Shown here piece after piece: positions 31,272-46,954 of a stretch of 64,000 bases of DNA. Where the stretch lies: the NCBI RefSeq assembly GCF_020623625.1, contig NC_060201.1, forward strand, positions 1,605,682 to 1,669,681. Reading direction: 5' to 3'. Each line of letters opens with the position of its first letter. Position 1 is the first letter of the stretch. The DNA is from Saccharomycodes ludwigii (lineage: Eukaryota > Ascomycota > Saccharomycetes > Saccharomycodales > Saccharomycodaceae). The position numbers were made by a program, and so were the translations under genes. Below the pieces are notes generated by a model that saw nothing but the letters and a program-made list of their open reading frames with translations, was not told where the DNA came from and searched no databases.

Positions 31272-32303
31272 ATGGAGCTACCAAGCGAATCTGAAAAGCA
31301 TACTGCCACACTAACTACTACCAATAGTGCAAATAACCTTACCAATACAAAATTCAAATCTACACATCGCTCACCGTTAAAACAATACAAACGTTGGATT
31401 TTAATTTTAGCCACTGTTATTTTTTTCATTTTATGGATTTCACCAACCAACTTCTTAAAATGGTTACATTTGTATAACAGAGATCCAAAAATAGTCATTA
31501 TACTAGCCGCAAATGTTGGTGGCGGTGTGTTACGATGGAAAAGTGAACAAGAATGGGCTATTGAAAGACTGTCCATTCAAAATAAAAGAGAATACGCTGT
31601 TAGACATGGTTATGGTTTAACTATAAAAGAAATGCCTATTGATAAAAGATATTCCCATGAGTACAGAGAAAGTTGGCAAAAAGTTGATATTTTGAAACAA
31701 ACAATGAGAGAATTTCCTAACACTGAATGGTTTTGGTGGTTGGATGAGGAGACCTTGATTATGGAACCCACCTACAGTTTGGAAGACCACATTTTCAAAA
31801 GAATAGATACCATTGTTAATAGAACTTTAGATGGATTCAACCCATTAGAGATGAATGTTGATTCCGCCTATGTTGATTATACCACACCTCTAGATATGTT
31901 AATAACACAAGATTGTGGTGGTTTCAATCTAGGATCCATGTTGGTTAGGAATAGTGAGTGGACTAAATTACTATTGGATATCTGGTGGGATCCAGTTGCT
32001 TATGAACAGAAACATATGCTATGGGAACATAGAGAACAAGATGCTTTGGAGTCTCTATATGCTAACGAACCTTGGATTAGAGAAAAAATTGGGTTTTTAC
32101 CACTAAGAAGTATCAATTCTTTCCCACCAGGTGCTTGTAATGAATTTAGTGATGATCCACGATATTTTTATAAAGATCATGATTTCGTGGTCAACATGGC
32201 TGGTTGCAATTTTGGCAGAGATTGTTGGGGTGAAATTCAGCTTTATCAAAGCATTTACGAAGAAAAGAATCGTAGGTGGTATTCTAAACTATTTGGTATG
32301 TGA
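31272..32303 (+). CDS. MNN10: Golgi alpha-1,6-mannosyltransferase subunit Mnn10
   Basis: Mnn10 is part of the M-Pol II complex that elongates the alpha-1,6-mannan backbone of N-glycans in the cis-Golgi. The 343-residue type II protein has a short cytosolic tail, one transmembrane segment (about residues 41-60) and a lumenal glycosyltransferase family 34 domain. Family segments seen are VIILAANVGGGV, NKREYAVRHGYGL, ESWQKVDILKQTM, the active-site region WFWWLDEETLIMEP, TQDCGGFNLGSMLVRNSEW and HREQDALESLY. The position expected for the metal-binding DxD motif reads DEE here, which I cannot interpret without an alignment. It is somewhat shorter than S. cerevisiae Mnn10 (393). Synteny with PEX5 (YDR244W-YDR245W) separates it from Mnn11. 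Confidence 0.92.
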   Translation: MELPSESEKHTATLTTTNSANNLTNTKFKSTHRSPLKQYKRWILILATVIFFILWISPTNFLKWLHLYNRDPKIVIILAANVGGGVLRWKSEQEWAIERLSIQNKREYAVRHGYGLTIKEMPIDKRYSHEYRESWQKVDILKQTMREFPNTEWFWWLDEETLIMEPTYSLEDHIFKRIDTIVNRTLDGFNPLEMNVDSAYVDYTTPLDMLITQDCGGFNLGSMLVRNSEWTKLLLDIWWDPVAYEQKHMLWEHREQDALESLYANEPWIREKIGFLPLRSINSFPPGACNEFSDDPRYFYKDHDFVVNMAGCNFGRDCWGEIQLYQSIYEEKNRRWYSKLFGM

Positions 32304-32904
32304 TGAAAATTTATTGTCACTTTATTTGTAACAATCCTTTATAACATTTTTTTTTTTGTAAGTATTCAATTCATTTAAACAATCATTTTAGATTTTAGTA
32401 CGAGTGAGAAAATGAGATGGCTTAACTGTACATTTTATATTTAATTAAAGCTTAATCTCTTTATTTTCGGATCAAATGACACTATGTTCGGACTTGTATT
32501 CTTTTATAACAGTTCGGATAACACCAAAAAATGTACGCCAAAAGTTGGTTTTTTTTTTTTTTTTTTTTCTCCCCTTCTCTTAAAAACGAAAAAAATTTTT
32601 TTTCAAGGAAATAAAAAAAAAAATCATGTATTCAATTTTTTTGTTTGATGTTTCTAATTTATTTTTATCATTATTTTTATTTTCCCTCTTTGTCTATCTA
32701 TTTAAGATAATTGGCACCATCTGTGTGAAAAAGTAATACAACATTTCAATTAATATTTAGACATTTAAGAAAAATACAAACAAATAAACAAACAAACAAA
32801 CAAACATATAAACGAAAGTGGACACACAATAACTGTGTTTTTCTCTTTCTTTTTCTTTTTTTGTTTTTTATCAACTACCAATACTAAAATAACAAAAAAC
32901 AACC
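32304..32904. promoter_or_regulatory. SWI1 promoter region and MNN10 3' side
   Basis: This 601-bp tandem intergenic region contains three direct TTCGGA elements (32466-32518), a T21 tract near 32550, an (AAAC)n array at 32776-32806, and a pyrimidine-rich stretch just before the SWI1 leader. No gene was recognised. Confidence 0.55.
32466..32518 (+). promoter_or_regulatory. Three direct TTCGGA repeats upstream of SWI1
   Basis: TTCGGA occurs at 32466-32471, 32487-32492 and 32513-32518, all on the same strand, with start-to-start spacing of 21 and 26 bases. The first and third are followed by T, giving the TTCGGAT form found elsewhere. They look like a cluster of binding sites about 390-440 bases before SWI1. 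Confidence 0.45.
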
Positions 32905-36912
<4,008 letters not shown>

Positions 36913-37193
36913 TATTTTCGTTCATTATTTAATTAGTTTTAATTGTCTTTACTTTTTCTTTTTCTTTTTTTTTTTTTTTTTTTCTTTCCCCTCCCCCCCT
37001 ATAGTTTACTTTATATTTTGTATAAAGTTTTGTACTCTTTCGAATATAGTTGATAAAAAATAGTTTGTGTGTAATAATATTATAATTTTTTTTACTTCCC
37101 TCTTCTTCTATAGTCCCCATTTGAATGCATATGCAGTTTGATTAAATAGCCATACATTCCATCACAATTAATGTTATTGTCAATATTACATCA
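36913..37193. other. Convergent SWI1-RAD1 gap
   Basis: This 281-bp region lies between converging genes, with T-rich and C-rich pyrimidine stretches at 36950-37000. It is the likely 3' processing region for both. No gene was recognised. Confidence 0.55.
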
Positions 37194-40100
37194 TTATTCA
37201 CCTATTTTTTCTTTATTGCTGGTTTGAATTGCATTATAGATCCTTTCACTCAATTCTACATCACCTAAGATATCACATAGTTCTTGTAAAGTTAAATTTG
37301 CCATTTCTTGATTGTTTTTCACATTTGTCAATAATCTGAAGTAATCAATATTTGAAACGCCTGGTATATCCAAAATATATTTCAAATTATTGTCACTGTT
37401 GCTAGCGGCGGAGTTAATTTTAGTTACAGATACTTCTTCGTCTGAAGTCCCTTTATTAGTGAGTTTAGAGTCGCTGGTAACATTATGTAATTCTCTAACG
37501 CTTTTTTTTTTACCAACGCTAACACTAGTAGCTGGATCCGGTTGTGCTCTTCCATTCTTCAGATCCAAAATAATATTAACAGTTTGCAATGGTGAAGAAG
37601 ACCATATGATTCTTAAATTAGGAAATTTAATAACTATTTTTGCTAATTGCATTTGAATCTCATCTTGCATTAATTTAGAACTAATAGGATGTGAATTGTT
37701 GTTTTTATTTCTTCTTGACTCACTAAATGGTTCCAATGAAAACGATTGGTTATCAGAAAATTCAATTAGTAAAGTTGGCAATTCATAATATTTACTCATT
37801 TTTTTACACTGCTCTACCAACCTACCATTCCTAAAACTTCCAATTAAATCTTGTATGGATTTCCTTTCTACACAGATCTGAGGAGTTAGAATGTAATCGC
37901 CAACAGTTAGCATACAAGGTATTACAGTAAATCCATATCTGTAAAGCAAGCCTGGTAATGGTGCATTAAATTCCCTAATATCTACAACAACAACCATTTC
38001 CTCAGAATTAAGGAGTTGTTGTTGTTGTTGACCACCTGCGACCCTAGTTGATCTTTTGGAGGATAATTGCACTTTTCTTTTAGCCAAATTTTTAAATTTT
38101 GATAAATCTTCTTCAGTTTCAAAATGTTTAGCTAGGCTTACTCTTTCTTTAATTAATTTAGTAAACGCTTCTTTCTCTTTCTTTATTTCATTTAAATGCC
38201 TTTGTTCCTCGTAGGAATCTCTATAGTACATAAAGTATATTTGGACAGCTGGATTCAATGCTCTATATAATTCAGCTATTCTAATAAATGTCAGATTGGG
38301 TTCATAAAATATAATATTGGCTGGTCTTAATTCATTTAATAGCGCATCGCAATTGACATTAAAATACTTTTCAATTATTATTTGATCTTGTTTATCTATA
38401 TATTTTGTATTTATGCGTCTGGTCTCCCACACTTCATATTCTTTTTGTATTTTGGTATTTTGCATTGTTTTGGTTCCTATTTCCTGGACAGAATTTTCAC
38501 TACTAAAAATATTATCTTCCCCCTTCTCCTCTTCATTTTCATCATTGTTAAGAAAATCATCAATTTTTGTTATTTCGTCTTGGATTTCTTCTATACTCAT
38601 AGAATTATTAATATCTTCGCCATTACTTGCATTTTTGAGTTTCTTCACAGTTGCTACATATGAGGAGCCTCTGGTCCTTCTTCTTTTGGAACTTTGTGCG
38701 TGATTGTTATCATAAATAGCACCTCTAGTAAAGGTAGTAGATAAATCAAGGTTGTTATCATTAGAGGTGCCATTTTCATTATGTTCTGTTGCTATGGCAA
38801 TAGTGCTAGCTTGCTCCGTTTTTTCTTTAACATCATCAAGAACTTTTTTAGATATGGCATCATCTTTACTATTTATGTAAAGTTGTAATTTCTCCATCAT
38901 ATATTTTCTAATCCTTTCTTGTTTTTGAAGACTAATAATTTTTCTTAATTGATTACAGGTGTACCCATTAGAGCACATAATTAAAGTGGAACCATTCATT
39001 GCAGTGCTGCTAGCATCATTGTTAGAGTTAACTTCAAGCTCAGCGTGATTTATGTCATCCAATAAAGATAATAATTGCTCCCATTTGGGTAAATGTTCTA
39101 ATTCATAAATGTTATTAGAATATACCCTCTTCTTAGCATACGATACTACTAACTGACTTTCATCTGCCATTAACCATAAAGATTCCATATATTTTCTAGT
39201 TATCGAGGGTTTGTTTGCCTCCATTATTAGGTTAATCATTTCGAAAAAATCAACTGGATCATAAATTAATAAATTTTCTAGTAATTTTCGTAATGTAGCA
39301 ATATCTTTGACTAGTTGTTTAGCTTCAAAAGATATTCTGTGCCATTGTGGATCCAATATGGAATGCAAGGATCGCATAAAGTTTTCATCTAAAGCGCTGT
39401 CTAAGCACCAATAATCTTGCATTTGTAGATCACTAGTTTTCCTATTTAATTCATCTAAACATTTTTTAAGACATTCTAATAAACCAAATTGAATTTGAGA
39501 CATCGAATTTGTTAGAGCAACTTTAATTTCAATTACTTTGGACTTATCCGTGTTAAGAGAAGAAGAAACATCTAAATGAAACCGAGGCCATAATATGGGT
39601 GTTTTTAATCTTAATTCCTTTAATTTTTGATGCAATGGTTGGAAGCCCTTGGTTATAAAAGATACCGGCGAATCTGACACAGCTTTGATAAACCCCCATT
39701 TATTAACTTCCCTATACATTTCTGTTATGAAACCCACATTGGAAAATTTATTGAATTTTTCTACATGTAAAATAAATAAGCCTGTAATACTTTCACGGTT
39801 AATAACACCTGAAAGGAAATCCACAATCAAAATTCTTGAAGTTATCGATATTATCCCGCCTTGTAAATATAACTTACGTCTTTTATCCACTGAGGAACTT
39901 TCAGCAGAAACAATATGAAAATTACGTACCGCTTGGTCGTCAGACACACATGACATTTCGAATAGCTCTTCGGATATTTTTATATTATCTTCAGGTGTGG
40001 TACCCAACAATAGTACCAAACTTTGTTTTTCAATTCCTTTAATTAGGGTAGGTGTGCTTAAAATGTATAATAAATTTGCCACGATTAATTCCAATCCCAA

Positions 40101-40481
40101 TCCTTTCCCTAGGATTAATAGAGGATCTTCAGCAACAAGCATATCTTGAACAATCGATTGTTGAAATGGCAAATTCAACGAAAGCTGAACATCTACCGGT
40201 CTTATGCCGTATATATCAATGTTCTTTTTTGGGTTTTGAGTGATATCTTGGTCATCTTCTTGTTCTATAATAGGATATAATCCTTCATCTTCACTGTCAT
40301 AGTACGTATATGTAATTTTTTTATTTTGTGCATATTCCTCATTTTGTTTACTACTACTTTCATTATTGTTACCGTGAATAGTTTGGTAATTTTGTTGTGG
40401 TTTATTCAATTCGGAAATTAAATTAGTATTATCTTCATCATCTTCATCTCTAACAAACAATGATTCCTTTTCTGGGGGCAT
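37194..40481 (-). CDS. RAD1: XPF-family DNA repair endonuclease subunit Rad1
   Basis: Rad1 pairs with Rad10 to cut 3' flaps and the 5' side of lesions in nucleotide excision repair and single-strand annealing. The 1095 residues match S. cerevisiae Rad1 (1100). The N-terminal half is the degenerate SF2 helicase domain (LPFQQSIVQDMLVAEDPLLILGKG, LFILHVEKFNKF). The nuclease core near residue 870 carries VVVVDIREFNAPLPG, VGDYILTPQICVERKS and IQDLIGSFRNGRL, which includes the catalytic GDxnERKxxxD signature. A C-terminal double helix-hairpin-helix follows (ILDIPGVSNIDYFRLL, about 1035-1090), which binds Rad10. Acidic linker insertions lie around 540-680. It is divergent from MET12, as YPL022W-YPL023C on the other strand. 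Confidence 0.96.
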   Translation of the reverse strand: MPPEKESLFVRDEDDEDNTNLISELNKPQQNYQTIHGNNNESSSKQNEEYAQNKKITYTYYDSEDEGLYPIIEQEDDQDITQNPKKNIDIYGIRPVDVQLSLNLPFQQSIVQDMLVAEDPLLILGKGLGLELIVANLLYILSTPTLIKGIEKQSLVLLLGTTPEDNIKISEELFEMSCVSDDQAVRNFHIVSAESSSVDKRRKLYLQGGIISITSRILIVDFLSGVINRESITGLFILHVEKFNKFSNVGFITEMYREVNKWGFIKAVSDSPVSFITKGFQPLHQKLKELRLKTPILWPRFHLDVSSSLNTDKSKVIEIKVALTNSMSQIQFGLLECLKKCLDELNRKTSDLQMQDYWCLDSALDENFMRSLHSILDPQWHRISFEAKQLVKDIATLRKLLENLLIYDPVDFFEMINLIMEANKPSITRKYMESLWLMADESQLVVSYAKKRVYSNNIYELEHLPKWEQLLSLLDDINHAELEVNSNNDASSTAMNGSTLIMCSNGYTCNQLRKIISLQKQERIRKYMMEKLQLYINSKDDAISKKVLDDVKEKTEQASTIAIATEHNENGTSNDNNLDLSTTFTRGAIYDNNHAQSSKRRRTRGSSYVATVKKLKNASNGEDINNSMSIEEIQDEITKIDDFLNNDENEEEKGEDNIFSSENSVQEIGTKTMQNTKIQKEYEVWETRRINTKYIDKQDQIIIEKYFNVNCDALLNELRPANIIFYEPNLTFIRIAELYRALNPAVQIYFMYYRDSYEEQRHLNEIKKEKEAFTKLIKERVSLAKHFETEEDLSKFKNLAKRKVQLSSKRSTRVAGGQQQQQLLNSEEMVVVVDIREFNAPLPGLLYRYGFTVIPCMLTVGDYILTPQICVERKSIQDLIGSFRNGRLVEQCKKMSKYYELPTLLIEFSDNQSFSLEPFSESRRNKNNNSHPISSKLMQDEIQMQLAKIVIKFPNLRIIWSSSPLQTVNIILDLKNGRAQPDPATSVSVGKKKSVRELHNVTSDSKLTNKGTSDEEVSVTKINSAASNSDNNLKYILDIPGVSNIDYFRLLTNVKNNQEMANLTLQELCDILGDVELSERIYNAIQTSNKEKIGE

Positions 40482-42953
<2,472 letters not shown>

Positions 42954-43092
42954 ATGTTACGCATGTGCTTGTATCAATAGTTCATATGCATGTAGTTTCT
43001 ATATACATGTATATTTTTCTCACTTTTTTTTTTTTTTTTTTTTTTTTTTCTTTTTTTTTTTTCTTTTTTGAAAAAATGTTTTCTTCTATATT
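42954..43092. other. Convergent MET12-RMI1 gap with T-rich tract
   Basis: This 139-bp region lies between converging stop codons and contains about 26 T at 43024-43049 plus further T-rich sequence. It is likely the 3' end region of MET12 and RMI1. Confidence 0.6.
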
Positions 43093-43857
43093 TCAAAATG
43101 TTTCTGTAATTTTCTTTTTTTTTGAATTTAATTGTTGTTCATGTAACTGTTGTAACTTAGCTTTCCAGTAATATATCATTTTCCCCTCTATATTATGGTT
43201 CCATTCTTTAATAGCGCCTCCTAAAAATTTAACATTTGCATTATTTAGAATGAAAACACCTCTGTTGAAAATTGCACCAGGTAGGATTATTATTTTAGTG
43301 CCCAACAACCTAGGCTTTGGTGAAAGTAGAGGATTTAACATATTTTTACAAAATGGAATATAATCAATGTTAAAGGCAAAATACATTTTTCCCGACTTAT
43401 CCTGTATGGTCAATTTGTAGATTTTGTTATTTATATCACTATCACTGTGATTATTATTGTTGTTGTTGTCTACATCTACATCTACATTAATTGAAGTGAC
43501 CAAATTATTTTTTTTTTCTTTATTATTGGGGTTACTTGATGTGGATATTCTATCAACTTTTTGTTTTTTTGGGTCTATTTCAGTTGACAAATCATCAAAT
43601 TGCTGTAATAAGGGTTTATTAATATCTTCGATTAAAATTATTTGGAATAAATATGGTTCATCGATAATTTTCATTTGAGCATCCAATACATTACTATTAT
43701 TATTATTGTTAGTAGTTGAAAAAAGTGAAACAGAGAAACTTGGTGCCTTATAAGTTTCAAAAAATTGGGTTTCTCTTTCATTTTTATAAGTTGATGGGAT
43801 GGTGAAATTAGATGTTATATCCACACTCAATGTGGCTTGTTGTGATGAGGAAGTCAT
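43093..43857 (-). CDS. RMI1: RecQ-mediated genome instability protein Rmi1
   Basis: Rmi1 is the OB-fold partner of Sgs1 and Top3 that stimulates dissolution of double Holliday junctions. The 254 residues match S. cerevisiae Rmi1 (241). After a Ser/Thr-rich N-terminus, the OB-fold core is visible (PYLFQIILIEDINKP, YKLTIQDKSGKMYFAFN, RLLGTKIIILPGAIFNRGVF, VKFLGGAIKEWN). An insertion of about 40 residues in the middle is rich in Asp, Val and Asn. The short Lys-rich end follows KAKLQQLHEQQ. Its place after MET12 is that of YPL024W. Sequence conservation of Rmi1 is low in yeasts, so synteny carries part of the call. Confidence 0.9.
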   Translation of the reverse strand: MTSSSQQATLSVDITSNFTIPSTYKNERETQFFETYKAPSFSVSLFSTTNNNNNSNVLDAQMKIIDEPYLFQIILIEDINKPLLQQFDDLSTEIDPKKQKVDRISTSSNPNNKEKKNNLVTSINVDVDVDNNNNNNHSDSDINNKIYKLTIQDKSGKMYFAFNIDYIPFCKNMLNPLLSPKPRLLGTKIIILPGAIFNRGVFILNNANVKFLGGAIKEWNHNIEGKMIYYWKAKLQQLHEQQLNSKKKKITETF

Positions 43858-43972
43858 ATTTATTTTTGATATTTTTTGATAGTATTTTTATCTACCAACA
43901 TTAGAAAAAAGATAAAATTTGGATTATTGGTGGAAAAAACAAGCCAGTCATATTTAGTTTTAAACTTTATGC

Positions 43973-44080
43973 TTTTTATTTTTTTATTTTTTTATTTTTT
44001 ATTTTTTTTTTTTATTTTTTATTTTTTTATTTTTTTATTTTTTATTTTTTATTTTTTTATTTTTTATTTTTTATTTTTTT
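43973..44080. repeat. (TTTTTTA)n array
   Basis: About 108 bases of T runs of five to twelve interrupted by single A residues. It is the longest simple array in the intergenic DNA of the window. Confidence 0.9.
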
Positions 44081-44152
44081 CTAATAAAATATATATGTTT
44101 TCATACCTATGAAAAAAAAAAGTGACTGTTTTATCTATCCTTTAAAACGAAG

Positions 44153-44198
44153 GAAAAAATAAAAAATAAAAAATAAAAAAATAAAAATAAAAATAAAA
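44153..44198. repeat. (AAAAAAT)n array complementary to the upstream T array
   Basis: A runs of four to seven interrupted by single T residues end 20 bases before the TRS23 ATG. On one strand it can pair with the array at 43973-44080. Confidence 0.85.
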
Positions 44199-44217
44199 CT
44201 TACGATAAAAGAGAAAT

Positions 44218-44820
44218 ATGGCAGGTAGTATAGAGAGTCTTATGATTATAAACAAATCTGGTGGGTTAATATATCATAAAGAGTTTAATAACGATGCTAA
44301 TTCGAAACCTAGATTAAGTAGTAATGAAATGTTGGTGTTCGCAGGTACACTACATGGTGCATATACTATAGCATCTCGACTAAAACCCAAAGCCATTCAA
44401 CTTAAGAACGATAGTAGCTATAATATTAATGCTAATACCGCACCAAGAGTCCCTTATGTGCCTGGATTAGGTGTTAATCAATGCAGTGGAACTACGTTTA
44501 AAGCACCAGATTTTTTTTCAGAAAGTTTCCCATCATGGAATAAAACAGGTATAAAACAAATTGAAACAGATGATTTCACTATGTATTGTTATCAAACCTT
44601 GACTGGTGTAAAATTTATAATGGTAACACTACCGCACAGCTGGGTAAACGGTTTACAACAGCCAATTAGTGTCGCTGATAATATTTTGAGAAAGGTTTAT
44701 TGTTTGTATTCTGATTATGTTATGAAAAGTCCCTTTTATTCCTTAGAGATGCCTATTAAAAACGATATATTTGATAAGAAATTGAAATCATTTATAGCCA
44801 GCTTGCAGAGAGATTTTTAA
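44218..44820 (+). CDS. TRS23: TRAPP complex subunit Trs23
   Basis: Trs23 is a core subunit of the TRAPP complexes, which activate the Rab GTPase Ypt1 in ER-Golgi traffic. The 200 residues are close to S. cerevisiae Trs23 (219). The longin-like fold of the sybindin family is recognisable: an N-terminal IESLMIINKSGGLIYHKEF strand pair, then LVFAGTLHGAYTIASRLKP, FTMYCYQTLTGVKFIMVT and ILRKVYCLYSDYVMKSPFYSLEMPI. A divergent insert lies around residues 65-105. It is divergent from RMI1 and precedes the kinase gene as YDR246W precedes YDR247W. The call is firm on the sybindin motif order. Confidence 0.95.
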   Translation: MAGSIESLMIINKSGGLIYHKEFNNDANSKPRLSSNEMLVFAGTLHGAYTIASRLKPKAIQLKNDSSYNINANTAPRVPYVPGLGVNQCSGTTFKAPDFFSESFPSWNKTGIKQIETDDFTMYCYQTLTGVKFIMVTLPHSWVNGLQQPISVADNILRKVYCLYSDYVMKSPFYSLEMPIKNDIFDKKLKSFIASLQRDF

Positions 44821-46387
44821 AAGAGAGGTAAATTTTAGTATATAATATAAATTAAGATTTTAATTTTAACTTTAATTTTTCTTTTTCAATTATTCTATTT
44901 ATCCTTTTAATTATGTTTATTTGTAAATATTTAAGTTTAAGTGGTAAAAAAAGAATAAATATTATTGTATTCTGATTAATGGGAAGATTACATCATACAA
45001 CTAAAACTACACCTGTAGTCCGTTATTTTTTTTTGTTAGTAAGTAATCCGAAGCCAATTCGGGTTAGTATTATATTATTTCAATATTAAATGAATTAAAC
45101 GTTTTCAAATTATTTAATTTAACGTAACGTTTTTAATTGTCACCTTCCGAAGAAAATGAAAATGAAAATGAAAATGAACATAAAAATGAACATAAAAATA
45201 GAATAAAAATAAACAAAAAAAAAAAACAACAAGGGGAATGGTGTGAGTATTTTATTTTATTTTATTTTATTTTATTTATTCTTTAAATTGAAAGTAGAAA
45301 AACGATATTTGCTCACCATTTATTATTATTTATCATTATTTATCATTACAAGAAAACAAAATCAATTTTTTTTTTTTTTTAAATTATTGTGATCATTTTT
45401 ATTAATTGTTCGGCAATAAAATGGTAAAAATAAATGACTATAAAACGAATAAATGAATATTATCACTTAGTACTACGTATTAAATGTTTTTGGTATTAAA
45501 ATAAAATACACATTTATACCAAGAACGGAAAAACTCTGAAACTTCTTAAAAAAAATAAGTTTTTCCGAATGTAAATAATACATTTATAAACGTGTGCATG
45601 CTTTCTCAGGGGAATTTCCGAACTAATTGAATTAAATATTTTTTTCAACTGGGTATCTTTGCACGAAGCATAAGGCTAGCAGTTTGTAGTAACAATCAAA
45701 ACAAAAATAACACATGCTACGAAAAAAGAAAAAAATAAAGACAAACGCAACACAGATAACAGAATAAACACTAAACTTTTAAATAGGTGAGGGATATGCA
45801 CGAACATCTTTCTAAAAGCACCCTTTTTTTTTTTTTTTTTCTCATCTAGTTTCAATATATAAAATAAGATAAGAGAGAACCTGTATAAGCAGCGGGCGAG
45901 AAGGGATTAACTAGGCTTATGAGACACAGTTAATTGATAATACTTTTTGGAATGAAAATTGTCCTTTTTTTTTTTTAACACTTGGCCGGTGGGAATAAAA
46001 GAGCTGTTTTGATGGACCGGATCGGAGCCAATTAAAAAAAAAGAAAATAGGCTATGTGGTATACAATTCTTCTGCAGTTATTTCTTAGATAAAAATAATA
46101 TTTGGTTTAAAAATCATCATATTTTTCTTTTTTTTTGGATTGAAAAAGTAAAAGGTATGGGTTGTGGACTATTTGGATGAAATATAGTATTAAACAAAAT
46201 GAAAATAAGCAAGATGAAAAAGCGCTTTGCGGGTGGTGGTGGTATGAGAGTTATAAAATTTAACTAACAATAAATACAAAAATAAAACAGGAATAATCAA
46301 TGATATGGTGATCTCGTTACGCGATATGATGATTATCACAATATTTAACTTAAATTTTTCCTTTTTCTTTTTCCAGTTCAAGTTTCT

Positions 46388-46418
<31 letters not shown>

Positions 46419-46954
46419 CAATTTAATTTAATTTATTTTATTTTATTTTGTTTTATTCTTTTTTTGGGAACTGAGTCCAAACTCACCATAAAAAAATTAT
46501 TAATGATAAAAATATATTAAACAATAAACAATAGCAATAATAAATATTACCATTACTGTAAATATTAATTATATATAAGCAAAGTACATCCCACAAGATT
46601 TAAAATCTAAAAATATTTTTTCATTTTCCTTTTTTTCTTTTCTTTTTTGTTTCATTCCTCTCTTTTTATTTCCATTTCTTATTACGTATTACTTATACAA
46701 TTCAGTTTCCCCCTTTTTCTATATTTAATCCCTTTCATTTATCCTTCTTTTTCTTCTTCCGTTTCGAAGAGCGTACCCTCAAGACAATTCACAAAACGCT
46801 CATACCAGTATAAATAAAGTAATACAAAGCGAAGCCCGAATAATTAAATACAGAAGAAAAACTCTCTCGAAATAAAAAAAGAAAAAAAAACAAAAAGAAA
46901 AAAACAGCAAAGCCAAAGTAATCCAAGTCCTTTCCATAATAAACTTTTTCAAAA
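44821..46954. promoter_or_regulatory. 2.1-kb upstream region of the VHS1/SKS1 kinase
   Basis: This is the longest stretch without a gene in the window. It contains four TCCGAA elements (45045-45052, 45145-45151, 45564-45570, 45616-45622), two AGGGG stress-response-like pentamers (45232-45236 and 45608-45612), two AGCCAATT CCAAT boxes (about 45052 and 46027), a (GAAAAT)n array at 45152-45192 and a (TTTTA)n array at 45250-45278. Less AT-rich patches lie at 45580-45700, 45880-45930 and 45980-46040. No reading frame with recognisable coding character and no known RNA was found. A long regulated promoter is the simplest reading; an unannotated non-coding RNA is possible. Confidence 0.5.
45152..45192. 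repeat. (GAAAAT)n array
   Basis: Degenerating tandem copies of GAAAAT follow the TTCCGAA at 45145 in the kinase upstream region. Confidence 0.8.

Larger units (their letters stand above)
43858..44217. promoter_or_regulatory. Divergent RMI1-TRS23 promoter made largely of simple repeats
   Basis: This 360-bp region is mostly low complexity: a (T5-7)A array at 43973-44080 and a complementary (A5-6)T array at 44153-44198, separated by about 70 bases. No specific factor site was recognised. Confidence 0.6.

Noticed and set aside
45461-45625. AT-rich stretch ending in TTCCGAA, resembling a point centromere (CDEII-CDEIII)
   Set aside because: There is no TCACGTG-type CDEI at the right place, and the bases before TTCCGAA do not follow the CDEIII pattern. 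The same heptamer occurs in several ordinary promoters.
46305-46520. 71-codon frame in the region upstream of the kinase
   Set aside because: It is dominated by Phe from T-rich tracts and shows no domain or coding signature.
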